Assembly: GCA_002401685.1 (NCBI GenBank)
Contig: NVTU01000044.1
Span: 1-47,886 of the forward strand
Origin: Kordiimonadales bacterium
GTDB taxonomy: Bacteria; Pseudomonadota; Alphaproteobacteria; Sphingomonadales; Kordiimonadaceae
Reading direction: 5' to 3'
DNA length: 47,886 bases
A model generated the notes under the pieces. That model was given only the letters and a program-made list of their open reading frames with translations. It had not been told where the DNA came from and searched no databases. Both the position numbers and the translations under genes were made by a program. Shown in pieces: positions 36,205 through 46,201 of this stretch (the first letter of the stretch is position 1; the number at the start of each line of letters is the position of its first letter).

Positions 36205-36408
36205 ACTTTTCAGAACAGCTAAACCACTCGCTGGCCCCTACCCCTTTTTCAACCAAGCTGCAGTGTGGTCGAGGAAGGCTCTCACTTTCAGGGTCAGATT
36301 CCGGCTGGGCGAGCACAAGATGAAACGGGACTGCACATATGAACCTGTGACGGTAATATCCCCCAGCTTTAATCGCACAGAGTGAGCAAAAAGATAGCGC
36401 CCACGGGA
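36205..36408. other. Gap after the permease, before the IS3 relic
   Basis: About 200 bp downstream of the permease. I see no gene or clear terminator. ORFs on both strands here lack starts or motifs. Confidence 0.4.
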
Positions 36409-36666
36409 CTGAAACATTCAACCGAGTTTAGGCAAGTGGCCCTGCGGGAGGCTCAGACAGCCGGTCTTATCCGCAAACAGGTAACGGCCGATTTTGGTGC
36501 AGGCTTTTCGACGTTCAGCGGTTGAATTCAACAGAACCTATTCGAGCAAAGTAGGCATTCCTTCTCGAACGGGACCCCTGGGTTTCCAAGGCCTCAACAT
36601 GAGGACAATACCCGGTGGATCCAGAAGGAAATTCATATCCTTTGCAAGCATCGCCTTGAACTCTAA
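36409..36666 (+). pseudogene. Decayed IS3-family transposase OrfA
   Basis: One reading frame preserves OrfA-like text with two in-frame stops: HSTEFRQVALREAQTAGLIR, then KQVTADFGAGFSTFSG (the helix-turn-helix, where intact family members read something like RKQVAADLGVGxSTLxKW), a TGA where a Trp is expected, then, after degraded sequence, DNTRWIQKEIHILCKHRLEL resembling the leucine-zipper ERLRKEVRILREERDIL. The C-terminal FFA-type end and OrfB are missing. No terminal repeats seen. Confidence 0.75.
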
Positions 36667-36743
36667 CGGGCCTAAATGTGGCAGTACACTACAGTACAGA
36701 GAGATTGCGATGGCACACAGCCAGTAACGTCTGATCTTGCCCG

Positions 36744-37478
36744 TTAAAAGCTGGCGCTTAGCATTGCCACTACACCGCTGCCGCCGAGCCGACCGTCAAC
36801 ATTAGTATCAACATAAGAGACCGACAGTGAGAACTGCTTGAACTGGTATGCCAAACCAGCGTTCCAGTCCCACTTTTTGTCACCAAAAGCGCCATCTTCA
36901 AAAGCGAGATGGCCGCTAATGGAAAACGGTGTGTCCGCTATCGGCAAAGCCAAATCGAGGTAGAGATAGATATTGTCCCGGCTGCCAACATTTTCCTGAT
37001 CCCAGACATAGGCAGCACCAATCGTCCAGCCTAGCTTTTCGAATTCACCGCCGACCGAGCTATAAAGCTCAACGTAATGCGTATCGTCACTGCCTGGATA
37101 GGTATAGACGAGAACACCGATATCTGTAGCAAGGCCATTGAATTCACTTGAGTAGCCGGCATAAAGATCAAGTTCAAATTCCGATCCAGCGAAACTCTCG
37201 ATCGAGCTGCCCCAGGTGCCAATGTAGAACCCACTTTCATGGGATAAGTCCATCCCGCCCTGGATTGCAGCATCGCGGTCGGACAAGCTAATGCCGCGAA
37301 AACGATAGTCGGAGACAATCGCTGTGTTCGCGGAAAGTGTGAGACCACCGAAATCGTCGTCTGCGTGAGCACCTAAAGCGCCAAAGAAAGCAAAGCCGGA
37401 GGCTCCCACAAGAAGCATAATTTGCTTACTTATAGGTGAAAGTGCTGTGGCTCGCTGTTTAATCTGCGGGTTTGACAT
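36744..37478 (-). CDS. TorF-like outer-membrane porin
   Basis: 244 residues. A signal peptide ends near GALGAHA (about 39), then a beta-strand-rich domain typical of the gcw_chp/TorF family: TLSANTAIVSDYRFRGISLS, FYIGTWGSSIES, ELDLYAGYSSEF. The terminal Phe (SASF) is the outer-membrane assembly signal. The ATG at 37478, with AAGGAAG upstream, is better than a longer frame from 37550. It follows a chemoreceptor gene by 46 bp on the same strand and may be cotranscribed with it. Confidence 0.82.
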   Translation of the reverse strand: MSNPQIKQRATALSPISKQIMLLVGASGFAFFGALGAHADDDFGGLTLSANTAIVSDYRFRGISLSDRDAAIQGGMDLSHESGFYIGTWGSSIESFAGSEFELDLYAGYSSEFNGLATDIGVLVYTYPGSDDTHYVELYSSVGGEFEKLGWTIGAAYVWDQENVGSRDNIYLYLDLALPIADTPFSISGHLAFEDGAFGDKKWDWNAGLAYQFKQFSLSVSYVDTNVDGRLGGSGVVAMLSASF

Positions 37479-37524
37479 AAATTCTTCCTTTCGTTGGTGC
37501 TGTATTAAGTAACGGCACCGGCGC

Positions 37525-39771
37525 CTAACGCGCCACGACACTGCGAACATTATCTAAAAACTTTTCGACGGTGACCTTAAGAGTGGTGGAAACACGAGAT
37601 ACTTCGCCCGAAGAGTCCAGAACTTGACTGGACGCCTTCATAGCCTCGGACGCGACTTGGGAGACACTGACAATATTTTGGTTCACATCCTGCGTGCCGA
37701 CTGCGGCTTCTTGGATGTTCCGAGCAATTTCGTCCGTTGCTGCCCGTTGTTGCTCTACGGAGGCCGAGACAGCACTTGCTAAATCTGCGCTCTCCTTAAC
37801 CGCGGCACTAATTTCTTCCATTGAACGCGCAGCCACTTGGGTTTTCTCTTGAACGGAACGAATATGGGTCGCAATTTGTTCGGTTGCCTGTGCTGTTTGG
37901 CCAGCTAGCGACTTGACCTCGCTCGCGACAACAGCAAAGCCCTTGCCTGCATCACCTGCTCGCGCCGCTTCAATAGTCGCGTTCAGGGCCAAAAGGTTGG
38001 TCTGCTTCGCAATATCATTAATCAGTTTGATAACTTCTGTAATAGCACCAGATGCGGCTTCGAGTTCCGTCATCACGGCTCCGGCCTCTACAGATTTCGA
38101 TGCAGCGGCGGCATTTGCAGCGGTCGAGCGGCCTATTTGTTGACCAATTTCCGAGATAGAGGCGCTGAGTTCTTCGGTCGCACTAGCGACAGTCTGAACA
38201 TTCACAGTCGCTTCTTCGGCCGCAGCGGCTACGGTCGCTGAGAGCCCGTTGGTTTTCTCAGCGGTGGTGCTCATAGACCGTGCCGAGCCTCCCAATTCGG
38301 CAGCAACGGACGATGCCGCTTTAAGCAACTCAGACGTTTGGCTGTCAAATTCAAGAATCAGGCTCGTCATGCGGCGGTTGACGGCTTCTTTTGCTTCAGC
38401 TTCTTCACGCTCGCGGCTCAGCTCCAGCTCTTTTCGTGCCGTTTCTCTCTGGCGCCGATCTTCCCGTTGTTCATGGCGGGCCGCCTTCTCAGCCTCGGCC
38501 TCCTCGCGCAGGCGGTGGCGTTCGATCAAGTTATCCTTTAATATATGAACGGTGCGCGCCATATCGCCAACTTCATCTGAAAGTTCCTGGTACGGAATAT
38601 CAATGTCAGTATTGCCTTCTGCTAAATCACCCATCACGACAACCATTTTGCCGATGGGAACGGTGATGGTTCGCGCAAAAACAAACCCCGCACCCGCCAT
38701 CACCACGGAAAAAGCAAACGCGATCGCAATCATGACCCAGGCAATGGCGACAATCGGTTCTTCCATCTCTTCGACATCAATCTCGGCAAGAATAGCCCAA
38801 CGAACCCCTTCGAATGATAACGGCGCATAAGACGACACTACGTCAATGCCCCGGTAGTCCTCGATAATCTCAATCCCCGACCGCCCGGCAAGAGCCGCAT
38901 CAGTCGTCGCCCCGTCTATCTTCGTCTTCAAGATCGTAGATTCTTCTGAAAACCTGGAATCGGATCGCATCAATCGGTCGTCACCAACGATATATGCCTC
39001 CCCACTCTCTCCCATTCCTTCCGTTTTCTGCATAATGTCATTGATCCGGTCAATCGGCATTTGGAACACCAAAACCCCCGCGGCACCGCCGGAATCATTG
39101 GGAATAGCGCGCCCAATAAAGCTCGCGGCATCACCATTACTTGGCGCATAAGGCCGGAAATCGAAGAAACTGTCGCTGCCGTCCACACCGGCTCGCATTG
39201 CTGCACGGTACACATTACCAAGGTCCGTATTCTTATATTCCCCAGTGTTCAGGTTTGTGGCGTAATCAAGCTCTTTGAACACGGAATAGACAAGGTTTCC
39301 CTCCGTATCAAAGAGAAACACATCATAGTAGCCGCGGCGCTGTTGCAGCGCATGAAACCAGGGGTGAAATTCTTTGTGAGCCTGATTGTATACGCCATCT
39401 TGGCCGGCATCATAGAGCTTGTCCTTTTCGCCGGTGGGGTTGGGGTTTTCAGTGATATAGATACGCTGTAGTTCTCTCCTTGCATCACCTTCAACGGCGT
39501 TCCAGCCCGCTGAAAAAGCATTTAGCGCCTGCAGCGTAAATTTGTTTTCCGCAACGAGGCCAAGGTCCTCCTGGATCGATTTCAGATAACTGCCCAATTC
39601 AGATTTTCTAGCTTCCAGAACAACCTGCAACCGTTCCTTAACTTGGTTTTCAACCTCCGCACCTGCCCGGAAAAAAGCGAAAAGCGAGACAGCCGCAGAA
39701 GTGAGCATGACAATAAGAACAACTACAAGGGGAAGCCGGGTTGAGATATTCAACTTGTTGAGTAACAACAT
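37525..39771 (-). CDS. Methyl-accepting chemotaxis protein
   Basis: 748 residues. A first membrane helix (about 12-35), a large periplasmic dCache-like sensor (about 36-335), a second helix (about 340-368), a HAMP domain, a coiled linker rich in E and R (about 440-485), and the signalling domain with the hairpin tip [20 protein letters not shown]. The signal domain has the highly conserved [15 protein letters not shown]. It reports a periplasmic ligand to CheA/CheW. The ligand is unknown. GAGG lies eight bases before the ATG. Followed by the porin gene. Confidence 0.93.
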   Translation of the reverse strand: MLLLNKLNISTRLPLVVVLIVMLTSAAVSLFAFFRAGAEVENQVKERLQVVLEARKSELGSYLKSIQEDLGLVAENKFTLQALNAFSAGWNAVEGDARRELQRIYITENPNPTGEKDKLYDAGQDGVYNQAHKEFHPWFHALQQRRGYYDVFLFDTEGNLVYSVFKELDYATNLNTGEYKNTDLGNVYRAAMRAGVDGSDSFFDFRPYAPSNGDAASFIGRAIPNDSGGAAGVLVFQMPIDRINDIMQKTEGMGESGEAYIVGDDRLMRSDSRFSEESTILKTKIDGATTDAALAGRSGIEIIEDYRGIDVVSSYAPLSFEGVRWAILAEIDVEEMEEPIVAIAWVMIAIAFAFSVVMAGAGFVFARTITVPIGKMVVVMGDLAEGNTDIDIPYQELSDEVGDMARTVHILKDNLIERHRLREEAEAEKAARHEQREDRRQRETARKELELSREREEAEAKEAVNRRMTSLILEFDSQTSELLKAASSVAAELGGSARSMSTTAEKTNGLSATVAAAAEEATVNVQTVASATEELSASISEIGQQIGRSTAANAAAASKSVEAGAVMTELEAASGAITEVIKLINDIAKQTNLLALNATIEAARAGDAGKGFAVVASEVKSLAGQTAQATEQIATHIRSVQEKTQVAARSMEEISAAVKESADLASAVSASVEQQRAATDEIARNIQEAAVGTQDVNQNIVSVSQVASEAMKASSQVLDSSGEVSRVSTTLKVTVEKFLDNVRSVVAR

Positions 39772-40133
39772 TGGAGGAACCTCATTTGAACTTTATACAG
39801 TAAAAAAGGGTCAGATGTGGCTGGCACACCTTTAAAGAAAAGCAATCTACGCAGGACACCTGACGCTCTATGTAGGCTGCCTAGTCTTGTATAAATTATT
39901 ATACGAATAGATTAACGTTTCACTAAGAAGGCTAAGGGCAGCGTACATTCCCAATTTTCAGGCCTAATCCGTTACATTATGCTGAATAATCTCTATTATA
40001 GAGGTAGTTCGTTCTATCCTCTTTCAACGCAAGAGCGATTATCCACCCGCAGCCTCTGGGCGACTGCCGTAGTGGCTTGGGTGGAAAAAATGGACCGAAT
40101 GTGCCGCCAATTCCTTTACGGCCCCAAACGGGC
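39772..40133. other. Noncoding stretch upstream of the chemoreceptor
   Basis: About 360 bp with no gene seen; it should contain the chemoreceptor promoter on the minus strand. Open frames here are short and without motifs. Confidence 0.4.
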
Positions 40134-40466
40134 TCACAAATGCTGGAGGGGCTGCGTTCGAACGATCCGGCTAAGAAACAGATAATTGGTTGAGGCCAGA
40201 CCAGTTTACTCGATGCATGCTGAAATCGAGCTCCGGGTCTGTTTCCTAGTTCCAAACCCGATAGGCCGTCTCGCCTTTTGTAGCAGGACCTGAACACGCC
40301 TTTTTATGCCGTTGCCTTCCGTCACATCCGACACCTTGGTTTTCACCAGATCGCGAGCCCGCAATTTGCGGTCCAGAGCCAAATTGAATAGGGCAATATA
40401 CCGAATACTTTGGCGCTGTTGTAATCGAATTCGGATTGCTCAGATATTTTTATGACGCGTATTGAC
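40134..40466 (-). pseudogene. Decayed tyrosine recombinase (integrase)
   Basis: One frame preserves short-integrase text: AIRIRLQQRQSIRYIALFNL, then ALDRKLRARDLVKTKVSDV, VLLQKARRPIGF, KQTRSSI and TGLASTNYLFLSR. Two stops interrupt it: a TGA before AIRIRLQ where a Trp is expected, and a TAA before TGLAS. The C-terminal catalytic part with the HxxR and active Tyr is not recognisable. It is a clear relic of a mobile element, not a functional gene. Confidence 0.78.
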
Positions 40467-40632
40467 CCTGTCGGCCATTATGGAAGCTTTTTTTTTGCAA
40501 GATTGGTGATCGCTAGAGTGCACATAAGGCCCTAGATCAATGTAAGTTTCTGGTTCGAGTGCCGCTGAGACCGATCTCCCTGTCCACAGTATCGATGAAC
40601 TGCTACGCTGGAATTTCGCTGGCAATCAGCTC

Positions 40633-40649
40633 ACATAAGCTGCTTATGT
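40633..40649. promoter_or_regulatory. 17-bp palindrome upstream of the sulfite-oxidase-family gene
   Basis: Perfect 8-bp arms, ACATAAGC and GCTTATGT, around one T, 63 bp before the GTG start at 40712. A good operator candidate for an unknown regulator. A second short hairpin, CCCC-TATAAAT-GGGG, follows at 40666-40680. Confidence 0.5.
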
Positions 40650-40711
40650 TATTCTACTTTTGAAACCCCTATAAATGGGGGTACTACCGTCGTCGTTGGG
40701 GAGAAGTTAAC

Positions 40712-41953
40712 GTGAAGAAATCCAAAAACTCGAAGCTAGGCGTTTCAAGGCGCCACTTGCTGTTGGCGGGCGCAAGCACGGTGGCTTGCCTGTCTGGTAT
40801 GATGCCAGCAGGATTCAGTTCTGTTTTTGCCGGTGAGCCCGAAACCGGCTTAGACAGTGAAGCCTTAATGGCCCTCAAAGATGGGCTCACGCTCTTAAAT
40901 GCTCGGCCCGTAAATATGGAAACGCCAGCGCATCTGCTCGATGATGCCATCACCCCCGCGCACCGACTGTTTGTACGCAACAATGGCCACCTGCCGGATT
41001 ATGATGAACATCCCGAAGCAAGTTGGACATTAACTATCGACGGCGAAGTCACCACGCCGCTCAATCTTTCCATCGCGGACCTCAAGCGGGACTTCGAGGT
41101 CGTCCGAAAACAAATATGGATCGAATGCGGAGGCAATGGCCGCAAGTTTTATGAGCCTGGCGCGTCCGGCAACCAGTGGTCCCTGGGAGCAATTGGCTGT
41201 CCCATATGGACAGGCGTTCGTCTCAAAGATGTGCTTGAACGCGCTGGCGTGAAAGACAACGCGGTTTACACGGCCCACCACAGCATTGACACGCATCTAT
41301 CAGGCGACCCAGATAAAGCCCCTATTTCTCGCGGCGTGCCTATTGCCAAGGCGCTCGATGAAAACTGTTTGATCGTCTTTGAGATGAACGGTGCTCCTCT
41401 GCCGGTTCTAAATGGTTTTCCACTTCGCCTGATCGTGCCTGGCTGGCCCGGCTCCTGCTCCCAGAAATGGCTCAAGCGTATCCAGATAAGAGACCGTATC
41501 CATGACGGCACCAAAATGACAGGCGCGGCCTACCGTATGCCTGCTTATCCGGTCAGTCCCGGCACAGAAGTGCCCAAAGAAGACATGGTTATTATCCACG
41601 AACTGCCCGTTAAGTCGTTGATCACGTCGCCGGTAACAGGCGCGCGGGCGCCGGTTGGTGAACCTATTGAGGTACGAGGACATGCCTGGTCGGGTGAGGG
41701 CGACGTCGTGGCGCTTGAAGTCTCGGTTGATTTCGGCGCCAGTTGGCAGAAAGCAACGCTTGATGCACCTGCTAATAAATATGCATGGCAGCAATGGCGC
41801 GCTGACCTCACTTTTGAAAAAGCAGGTTATTATGAAGTGTGGGCGCGGGCCACAGATCGTACCGGCAAACGCCAGCCATCCGTTGTGCCCGGCTGGAACC
41901 CAAAGGGCTACCTCAATAACATGCAGCACCGAGTTGCTGTGTTTGCAGTATAG
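40712..41953 (+). CDS. Sulfite oxidase/dehydrogenase family molybdoenzyme
   Basis: 413 residues. A Tat signal (SRRHLLLAGAS, twin Arg at 13-14) sends it folded to the periplasm. The sulfite-oxidase fold follows, with the Mo-binding Cys139 in IECGGNGR (the usual form is ECAGNGR), then GVRLKDVLERAGV, and a C-terminal dimerisation domain (about 310-410). The enzyme would oxidise sulfite to sulfate with cytochrome c as acceptor. The next gene, nine bases on, encodes a cytochrome c, the SorAB/SoxCD-like pairing. The start is a GTG with GGGGAG upstream. Substrates other than sulfite cannot be excluded. Confidence 0.85.
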   Translation: MKKSKNSKLGVSRRHLLLAGASTVACLSGMMPAGFSSVFAGEPETGLDSEALMALKDGLTLLNARPVNMETPAHLLDDAITPAHRLFVRNNGHLPDYDEHPEASWTLTIDGEVTTPLNLSIADLKRDFEVVRKQIWIECGGNGRKFYEPGASGNQWSLGAIGCPIWTGVRLKDVLERAGVKDNAVYTAHHSIDTHLSGDPDKAPISRGVPIAKALDENCLIVFEMNGAPLPVLNGFPLRLIVPGWPGSCSQKWLKRIQIRDRIHDGTKMTGAAYRMPAYPVSPGTEVPKEDMVIIHELPVKSLITSPVTGARAPVGEPIEVRGHAWSGEGDVVALEVSVDFGASWQKATLDAPANKYAWQQWRADLTFEKAGYYEVWARATDRTGKRQPSVVPGWNPKGYLNNMQHRVAVFAV

Positions 41954-41962
41954 GAGGTGGCT

Positions 41963-42445
41963 ATGCGGCATATAATAATCTTCGCTGTGGTGACCACACT
42001 GCTTGCTGCCTGTGCGCCAGACGCCATCACCAATAGTGGCCAGCAGGCGGCGCAAAGCCAATCAGAAAAATCAGAACTCCAGCAGCGCCGCGAGGCGCGC
42101 ATCAAACAGATGGCGGACAACTGGCCCGGCACGGTAAACTTGAAAGACCCCTTCAACGCGCTCGACCCTATGATCAAACCATCCTCTGTCGGTCGCGGTT
42201 CAGTGTTTGACGCCAATGATGATTATTGGGGCCTGCCGCGAACACCAGGCTATGAAGAAGTGGCAACATATTGCGCGAGCTGTCACAGCCTTGCCATTGT
42301 GATGCAACAGCATGTCACGCCCGAACGCTGGCAGTATCTGCTGACATGGATGCTGGAAAAACAGAATATGCCACCGCTTGACCCCGAAGAACATGCACTT
42401 GTTTTAAAATACCTAACCACCAATTTTTCATCGGGCAGTAAATAA
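41963..42445 (+). CDS. c-type cytochrome lipoprotein, partner of the molybdoenzyme
   Basis: 160 residues. A lipoprotein signal with lipobox LLAAC (Cys17) tethers it to the membrane. One haem site, C104-A-S-C107-H108, with a later Met in KQNMPP as candidate sixth ligand. AGGAGG five bases before the ATG overlaps the previous stop codon (TAGGAGG), so translation is coupled. It probably takes electrons from the sulfite-oxidising subunit and passes them to the oxidase chain. Confidence 0.85.
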   Translation: MRHIIIFAVVTTLLAACAPDAITNSGQQAAQSQSEKSELQQRREARIKQMADNWPGTVNLKDPFNALDPMIKPSSVGRGSVFDANDDYWGLPRTPGYEEVATYCASCHSLAIVMQQHVTPERWQYLLTWMLEKQNMPPLDPEEHALVLKYLTTNFSSGSK

Positions 42446-42646
42446 CGCAAGAGTAGTGCAGCAAGAGCTCCGAAAACTAGCATTACCTAAAAGTAGAAAT
42501 TTTTCATTGGTTAAACTTGGCGCTAACGGTCAGTTTATGGCGATAAGGCAGCAGCCCCCTCACCTCGGCTGCCTGATGCCCCAGAACGATAGCCGCAGCG
42601 ACTTTGTTATTAGCGGCGAACAAGTAGGCACGCAAAGAGCATCATC

Positions 42647-43156
42647 TTAAGGAATGCCTGATCCGATATCGACGAAAGATACCAAATCAAACTGGGAACT
42701 CCGGGACTCTTTAATTTTGGTCTCCGTAACACTCTCTGTTTTTACATATCCCACTACATTGCTGATAATGCCCTGGTCATCAGCCATCGGTAAAAACAGG
42801 TGATGTAAGACGTACGCATCTCCATTTGCTTGCTGTACCGTCCGCAAGCTGTCTCCGCCGCATGGATGGCCGCAAATGGAAACCAAGTGCTCGCCAATAG
42901 CAACAGCCTGCTCTATCGGAAAGAGAGACATATAGTCAACGCCCACAAGGAGTAAGGGAGACATTTTTTTGATGTCATCGCCAAGAGCGCAAATATGAAG
43001 CCCGCCCCCTTTACGGCGTTTCAGCAGCACAGCACCAGATTTAAGATTGTCCGGAAACGACCGTTCAAATTCCGCGGCGGACGGAACAATGTTTCCGCGC
43101 TGGCTCAAGCCCTTCCACCAATCTAGAAACTGAAAAAACTCTTCGGGCCAATGCAT
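42647..43156 (-). CDS. PAS_5-type sensory domain protein
   Basis: 169 residues with a single PAS_5-like domain: a WxxL-type lead (FLDWWKGLSQRGNIVPSAAEF), then VLLKRRKGGGLHICALGDDI, VGVDYMSLFP, and the closing HHLFLPMADDQG. A paralogous type lies at 4487-5023. No output domain. GAGG sits about seven bases before the ATG at 43156. Function unknown; such proteins are numerous in alphaproteobacteria. Confidence 0.7.
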   Translation of the reverse strand: MHWPEEFFQFLDWWKGLSQRGNIVPSAAEFERSFPDNLKSGAVLLKRRKGGGLHICALGDDIKKMSPLLLVGVDYMSLFPIEQAVAIGEHLVSICGHPCGGDSLRTVQQANGDAYVLHHLFLPMADDQGIISNVVGYVKTESVTETKIKESRSSQFDLVSFVDIGSGIP

Positions 43157-43494
43157 ACCGTAACCTCGTGTTTTATAGACGCCATCAGGAATAGCTGGGC
43201 CTATGGCGTTTCAATATAAGAGGGGGCTCATGCTCCATTTATTGATGATATGCAGCAATCTCTTTTCTGTGCAAGCGCAAAAGTTTGAGAATTCATTCAG
43301 ATGCCCGCTTATGGCTACCAGGGGGCATGAGCAGGCCAACGGCTTACAGAAGCTATGTGATCGGTAAGGGGGCAATAGACTCTTTACACGCCGCGGATTT
43401 TAGATGGCCTCCGCTAAAAAGAGAGGACCTAGCCTCAACTAGGCTCTAGGGTGCACATCGAAACGTATTTCACGCCAGCCCAGAGATTTTGTCT
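43157..43494. other. Divergent intergenic region, PAS_5 and flippase
   Basis: 338 bp between divergent genes. A short hairpin AGCCT / AGGCT is near 43432. No gene seen. Confidence 0.4.
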
Positions 43495-44841
43495 GTGACC
43501 TCCCCGCTTCAAAACACTATTTCCAGATTTGCGAAAAAACACCTGGGCGGCGCGCTGAAGCGCGAAATGCTGAAAGGCGTGGTGGGCTCGGTTTTCGTGA
43601 AGCTTCTCACCATCACGGCCACCTTGTTGGCATCGGTGCTGCTCGCCCGCATATTAGGTGCCAAGGGTTACGGCGAATATTCGTTCGCAATGACACTGGC
43701 GGCACCGCTGGTTATGTTTTCGCAGCTTGGCATGCCGATGCTGATAGTCAGGGAAACGGCAAAAAATCATCAAAGCCAGAACTGGGGAGAAATGCTGGGG
43801 CTGTGGCAGTGGACCTCTAATATCGCGCTCAAGCTGGCGGTCCCCCTGTGCACCGCCGCGTTTGGCCTCGCCTATCTTCTATCGGAAAGCAATAACGGCC
43901 CTATAGGAACAGCGCTAATGTGGGCTTTGCTGGCCGTGCCTGCTGTCATACTGCTGAACCTTAAAGCTGCTGCTTTGAAGGGCCTTCGCCGGGTTGTTTT
44001 ATCCCTCTTTATCGACACATTCTTACCTAAGATCATCTTGATCCTTTTCCTGCTGATTGCGCTGACGCCGGCCGGGGCTGCCACCCTGACTGCAGACAGC
44101 GCCGCAAGGCTGTATTTCATCTCTATGGTTATCGCCTTGTTGCTCGGATGGGCGCTTTTCAAAAAAAGCGAACCCTTTTCCCGTGCAGCCCGGCCGAAGC
44201 CCGTCTTTCAGTCTGGAGTATGGGTAGCGGCGGCGATGCCACTGGCTTTCCTGGTGGCAGTGCGCGCGGCTAACCAGCATGTCGCAGTGTTGTCGATGGG
44301 CGCATTCAGCGATGCGGAATCGATCGGCATTTACCGGGCGGCGGCACAACTAGCGACGAATGTCAGCATGGGGATCGGAATCGTCAATATGGTTGCGCTA
44401 CCTTATTTTGCGCGCTTTCACGCGGCTGGCGATATCGTACGCCTGCAAAAACTGGCGAAGTATTGCGCGAGAACCAGTTTGGCTATAGCGGTGCCTTTGG
44501 CCCTGTTCCTGTTTTTATTTGGCGAACCGGTGCTAAAAAAACTATTCGGGCAGGAGTTCGGCGCGGGGTACGTCGTCTTAACGATCCTGATATTGGCCCA
44601 GGTCGCCAACGCTGGGTTTGGCCCCGTCGCAGCCCTCTTGAACATGACAGGCCACGCGCGCGAGACCGTAAAGGGCGTGGCAACAGCAACCACACTTAAT
44701 ATCGTGATGTGTTTAATATTGGTCCCATTTCTCGGCATGCTTGGGGCGGCGATTGGGGTCGGCCTAGCGCTGGTTTTATGGAATTTCCTGCTATGGCGCA
44801 GCGTGCGGGACAAACTGTCAGTCAATTGCGCCGCTTTATAG
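43495..44841 (+). CDS. Wzx-like polysaccharide flippase (MOP superfamily)
   Basis: About 448 residues with 12-14 predicted helices. Family features: ASVLLARILGAKGYGEYSFAMTL near the start, IVRETAKN in the first loops, and the C-terminal GHARETVKGVATATTLNIVMCLILVPFLG. It would flip lipid-linked sugars across the inner membrane. The start is uncertain: a GTG at 43495 or a TTG at 43489. No glycosyltransferase genes are adjacent. Confidence 0.85.
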   Translation: MTSPLQNTISRFAKKHLGGALKREMLKGVVGSVFVKLLTITATLLASVLLARILGAKGYGEYSFAMTLAAPLVMFSQLGMPMLIVRETAKNHQSQNWGEMLGLWQWTSNIALKLAVPLCTAAFGLAYLLSESNNGPIGTALMWALLAVPAVILLNLKAAALKGLRRVVLSLFIDTFLPKIILILFLLIALTPAGAATLTADSAARLYFISMVIALLLGWALFKKSEPFSRAARPKPVFQSGVWVAAAMPLAFLVAVRAANQHVAVLSMGAFSDAESIGIYRAAAQLATNVSMGIGIVNMVALPYFARFHAAGDIVRLQKLAKYCARTSLAIAVPLALFLFLFGEPVLKKLFGQEFGAGYVVLTILILAQVANAGFGPVAALLNMTGHARETVKGVATATTLNIVMCLILVPFLGMLGAAIGVGLALVLWNFLLWRSVRDKLSVNCAAL

Positions 44842-45016
44842 TGGGAGCAAGTAAGCTGCTTGCGGCATCAACAGCCACTCATGACCCAAACAGCGCTGAA
44901 GATACGCATGGTTTACAACGGCCTCATCCTTAAGGGCATTTAGTATGTTTGCTGCTATTTGACATGCCTCAAATGGCTAGTAAGGTGTCTAGATACGTCA
45001 TAACAGGGAGGCAATT

Positions 45017-46201
45017 ATGGTTTATCAAATGCGTGGCTGGTGTACTGGGGCATGTATCGCAACGGCACTGGTATTCGGCACAGCTAGCGTGGTCGGCGAG
45101 GATGAAAGCCACGCAAAACTGTCCTTCAGCCAGAAGGTTGACCAGATATTTGCCCCCTTCGACAAAAGCGATGCGCCCGGCTGTGCGGTTGGTATCATCG
45201 AGAACGGCGTTTTCCTTCACAAGGCGGGGTACGGCATGGCCAGTCTGGAACTGGATGTGCCGCTCTCACCTGATTCCGTTTTCAGGATCGCCTCGGTATC
45301 AAAACAATTTACGGCGGCCGCAGTTCTTTTGCTGGAAGAAGATGGCTTGATTGACCTGGACGCAGACATCCGCACTTACTTACCAGCCTTGCCTGAATAT
45401 GAGCATACAGTCACAGTGCGTGCCATGCTGGGGCATTATAGCGGCTTGCAGGGGTATGCCCATATTGCCGGTTCCTATGAAGGGGCCAAGTCACCAAGCA
45501 ATGTTAATATGACGTCGCCTATGGGGCGCCCCTTTCGAATTGGCAATGAAGACTATCTAACCAACGGCGAGTTTTATGAAGCGGTAAAAATGCTTCAATT
45601 GAACCACAAGCCCGACGAGAAGTTTGAATATAACAATGTCGGTTATTTTCTGCTTTCACAGTTGGTTGAGGCGCGCACTGGCAAAACGCTCAGAGAGTTT
45701 GCACACGAGCGCATCTTCGAGCCGCTCGGCATGACCAACACATTTTACAGTGATGATCCAGTTGAGATAATTAAAAACCGCGCACAAGGGTACAAACCTA
45801 AAAAGGACGGCGGTTATATTTCGGACATGACGAATTTATTCGTTGTTGGCGACGGGGGTGTGCATACCAGCATCAATGATTTCATTAAATGGGATCAGAA
45901 TTTCTATGCACCAAAACTTGGCAAAGACCCGGCGGCCTTCAAGGCGAAAATGAATACGCCAACCAGCAACCATAAAGCGGGGAGCCGTTTGTATGCTTAC
46001 GGTCAATTTGTAAGCGAGCAAGAAGGGCGAACAATGTATTCTCACGGCGGTGGATGGCTCGGCACGAGTACTTATTATATTCGTGATGAAGGCGCCAGAG
46101 TTTCCCTCGTGACCTTGTGTAACAATGCGGCGCCGAAAGGCCTGCGTGCGGCGCACCAAGCCGTCATTGAATTATATTTTAGCCAAGCAAAAAAACAGTG
46201 A
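45017..46201 (+). CDS. Serine hydrolase, beta-lactamase/PBP4* family
   Basis: 394 residues. A signal peptide (about 1-27) precedes the class C-type serine hydrolase fold: the SxxK motif SVSK (with RIASVSKQFTAAA), the YxN motif YNN (EYNNVGYFLLSQL), and HGG in SHGGGWLG. The usual HTSGL is HYSGL here. Members are esterases, DD-peptidases or lactamases; the substrate cannot be told. GGGAGG precedes the ATG. It stands alone. Confidence 0.85.
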   Translation: MVYQMRGWCTGACIATALVFGTASVVGEDESHAKLSFSQKVDQIFAPFDKSDAPGCAVGIIENGVFLHKAGYGMASLELDVPLSPDSVFRIASVSKQFTAAAVLLLEEDGLIDLDADIRTYLPALPEYEHTVTVRAMLGHYSGLQGYAHIAGSYEGAKSPSNVNMTSPMGRPFRIGNEDYLTNGEFYEAVKMLQLNHKPDEKFEYNNVGYFLLSQLVEARTGKTLREFAHERIFEPLGMTNTFYSDDPVEIIKNRAQGYKPKKDGGYISDMTNLFVVGDGGVHTSINDFIKWDQNFYAPKLGKDPAAFKAKMNTPTSNHKAGSRLYAYGQFVSEQEGRTMYSHGGGWLGTSTYYIRDEGARVSLVTLCNNAAPKGLRAAHQAVIELYFSQAKKQ

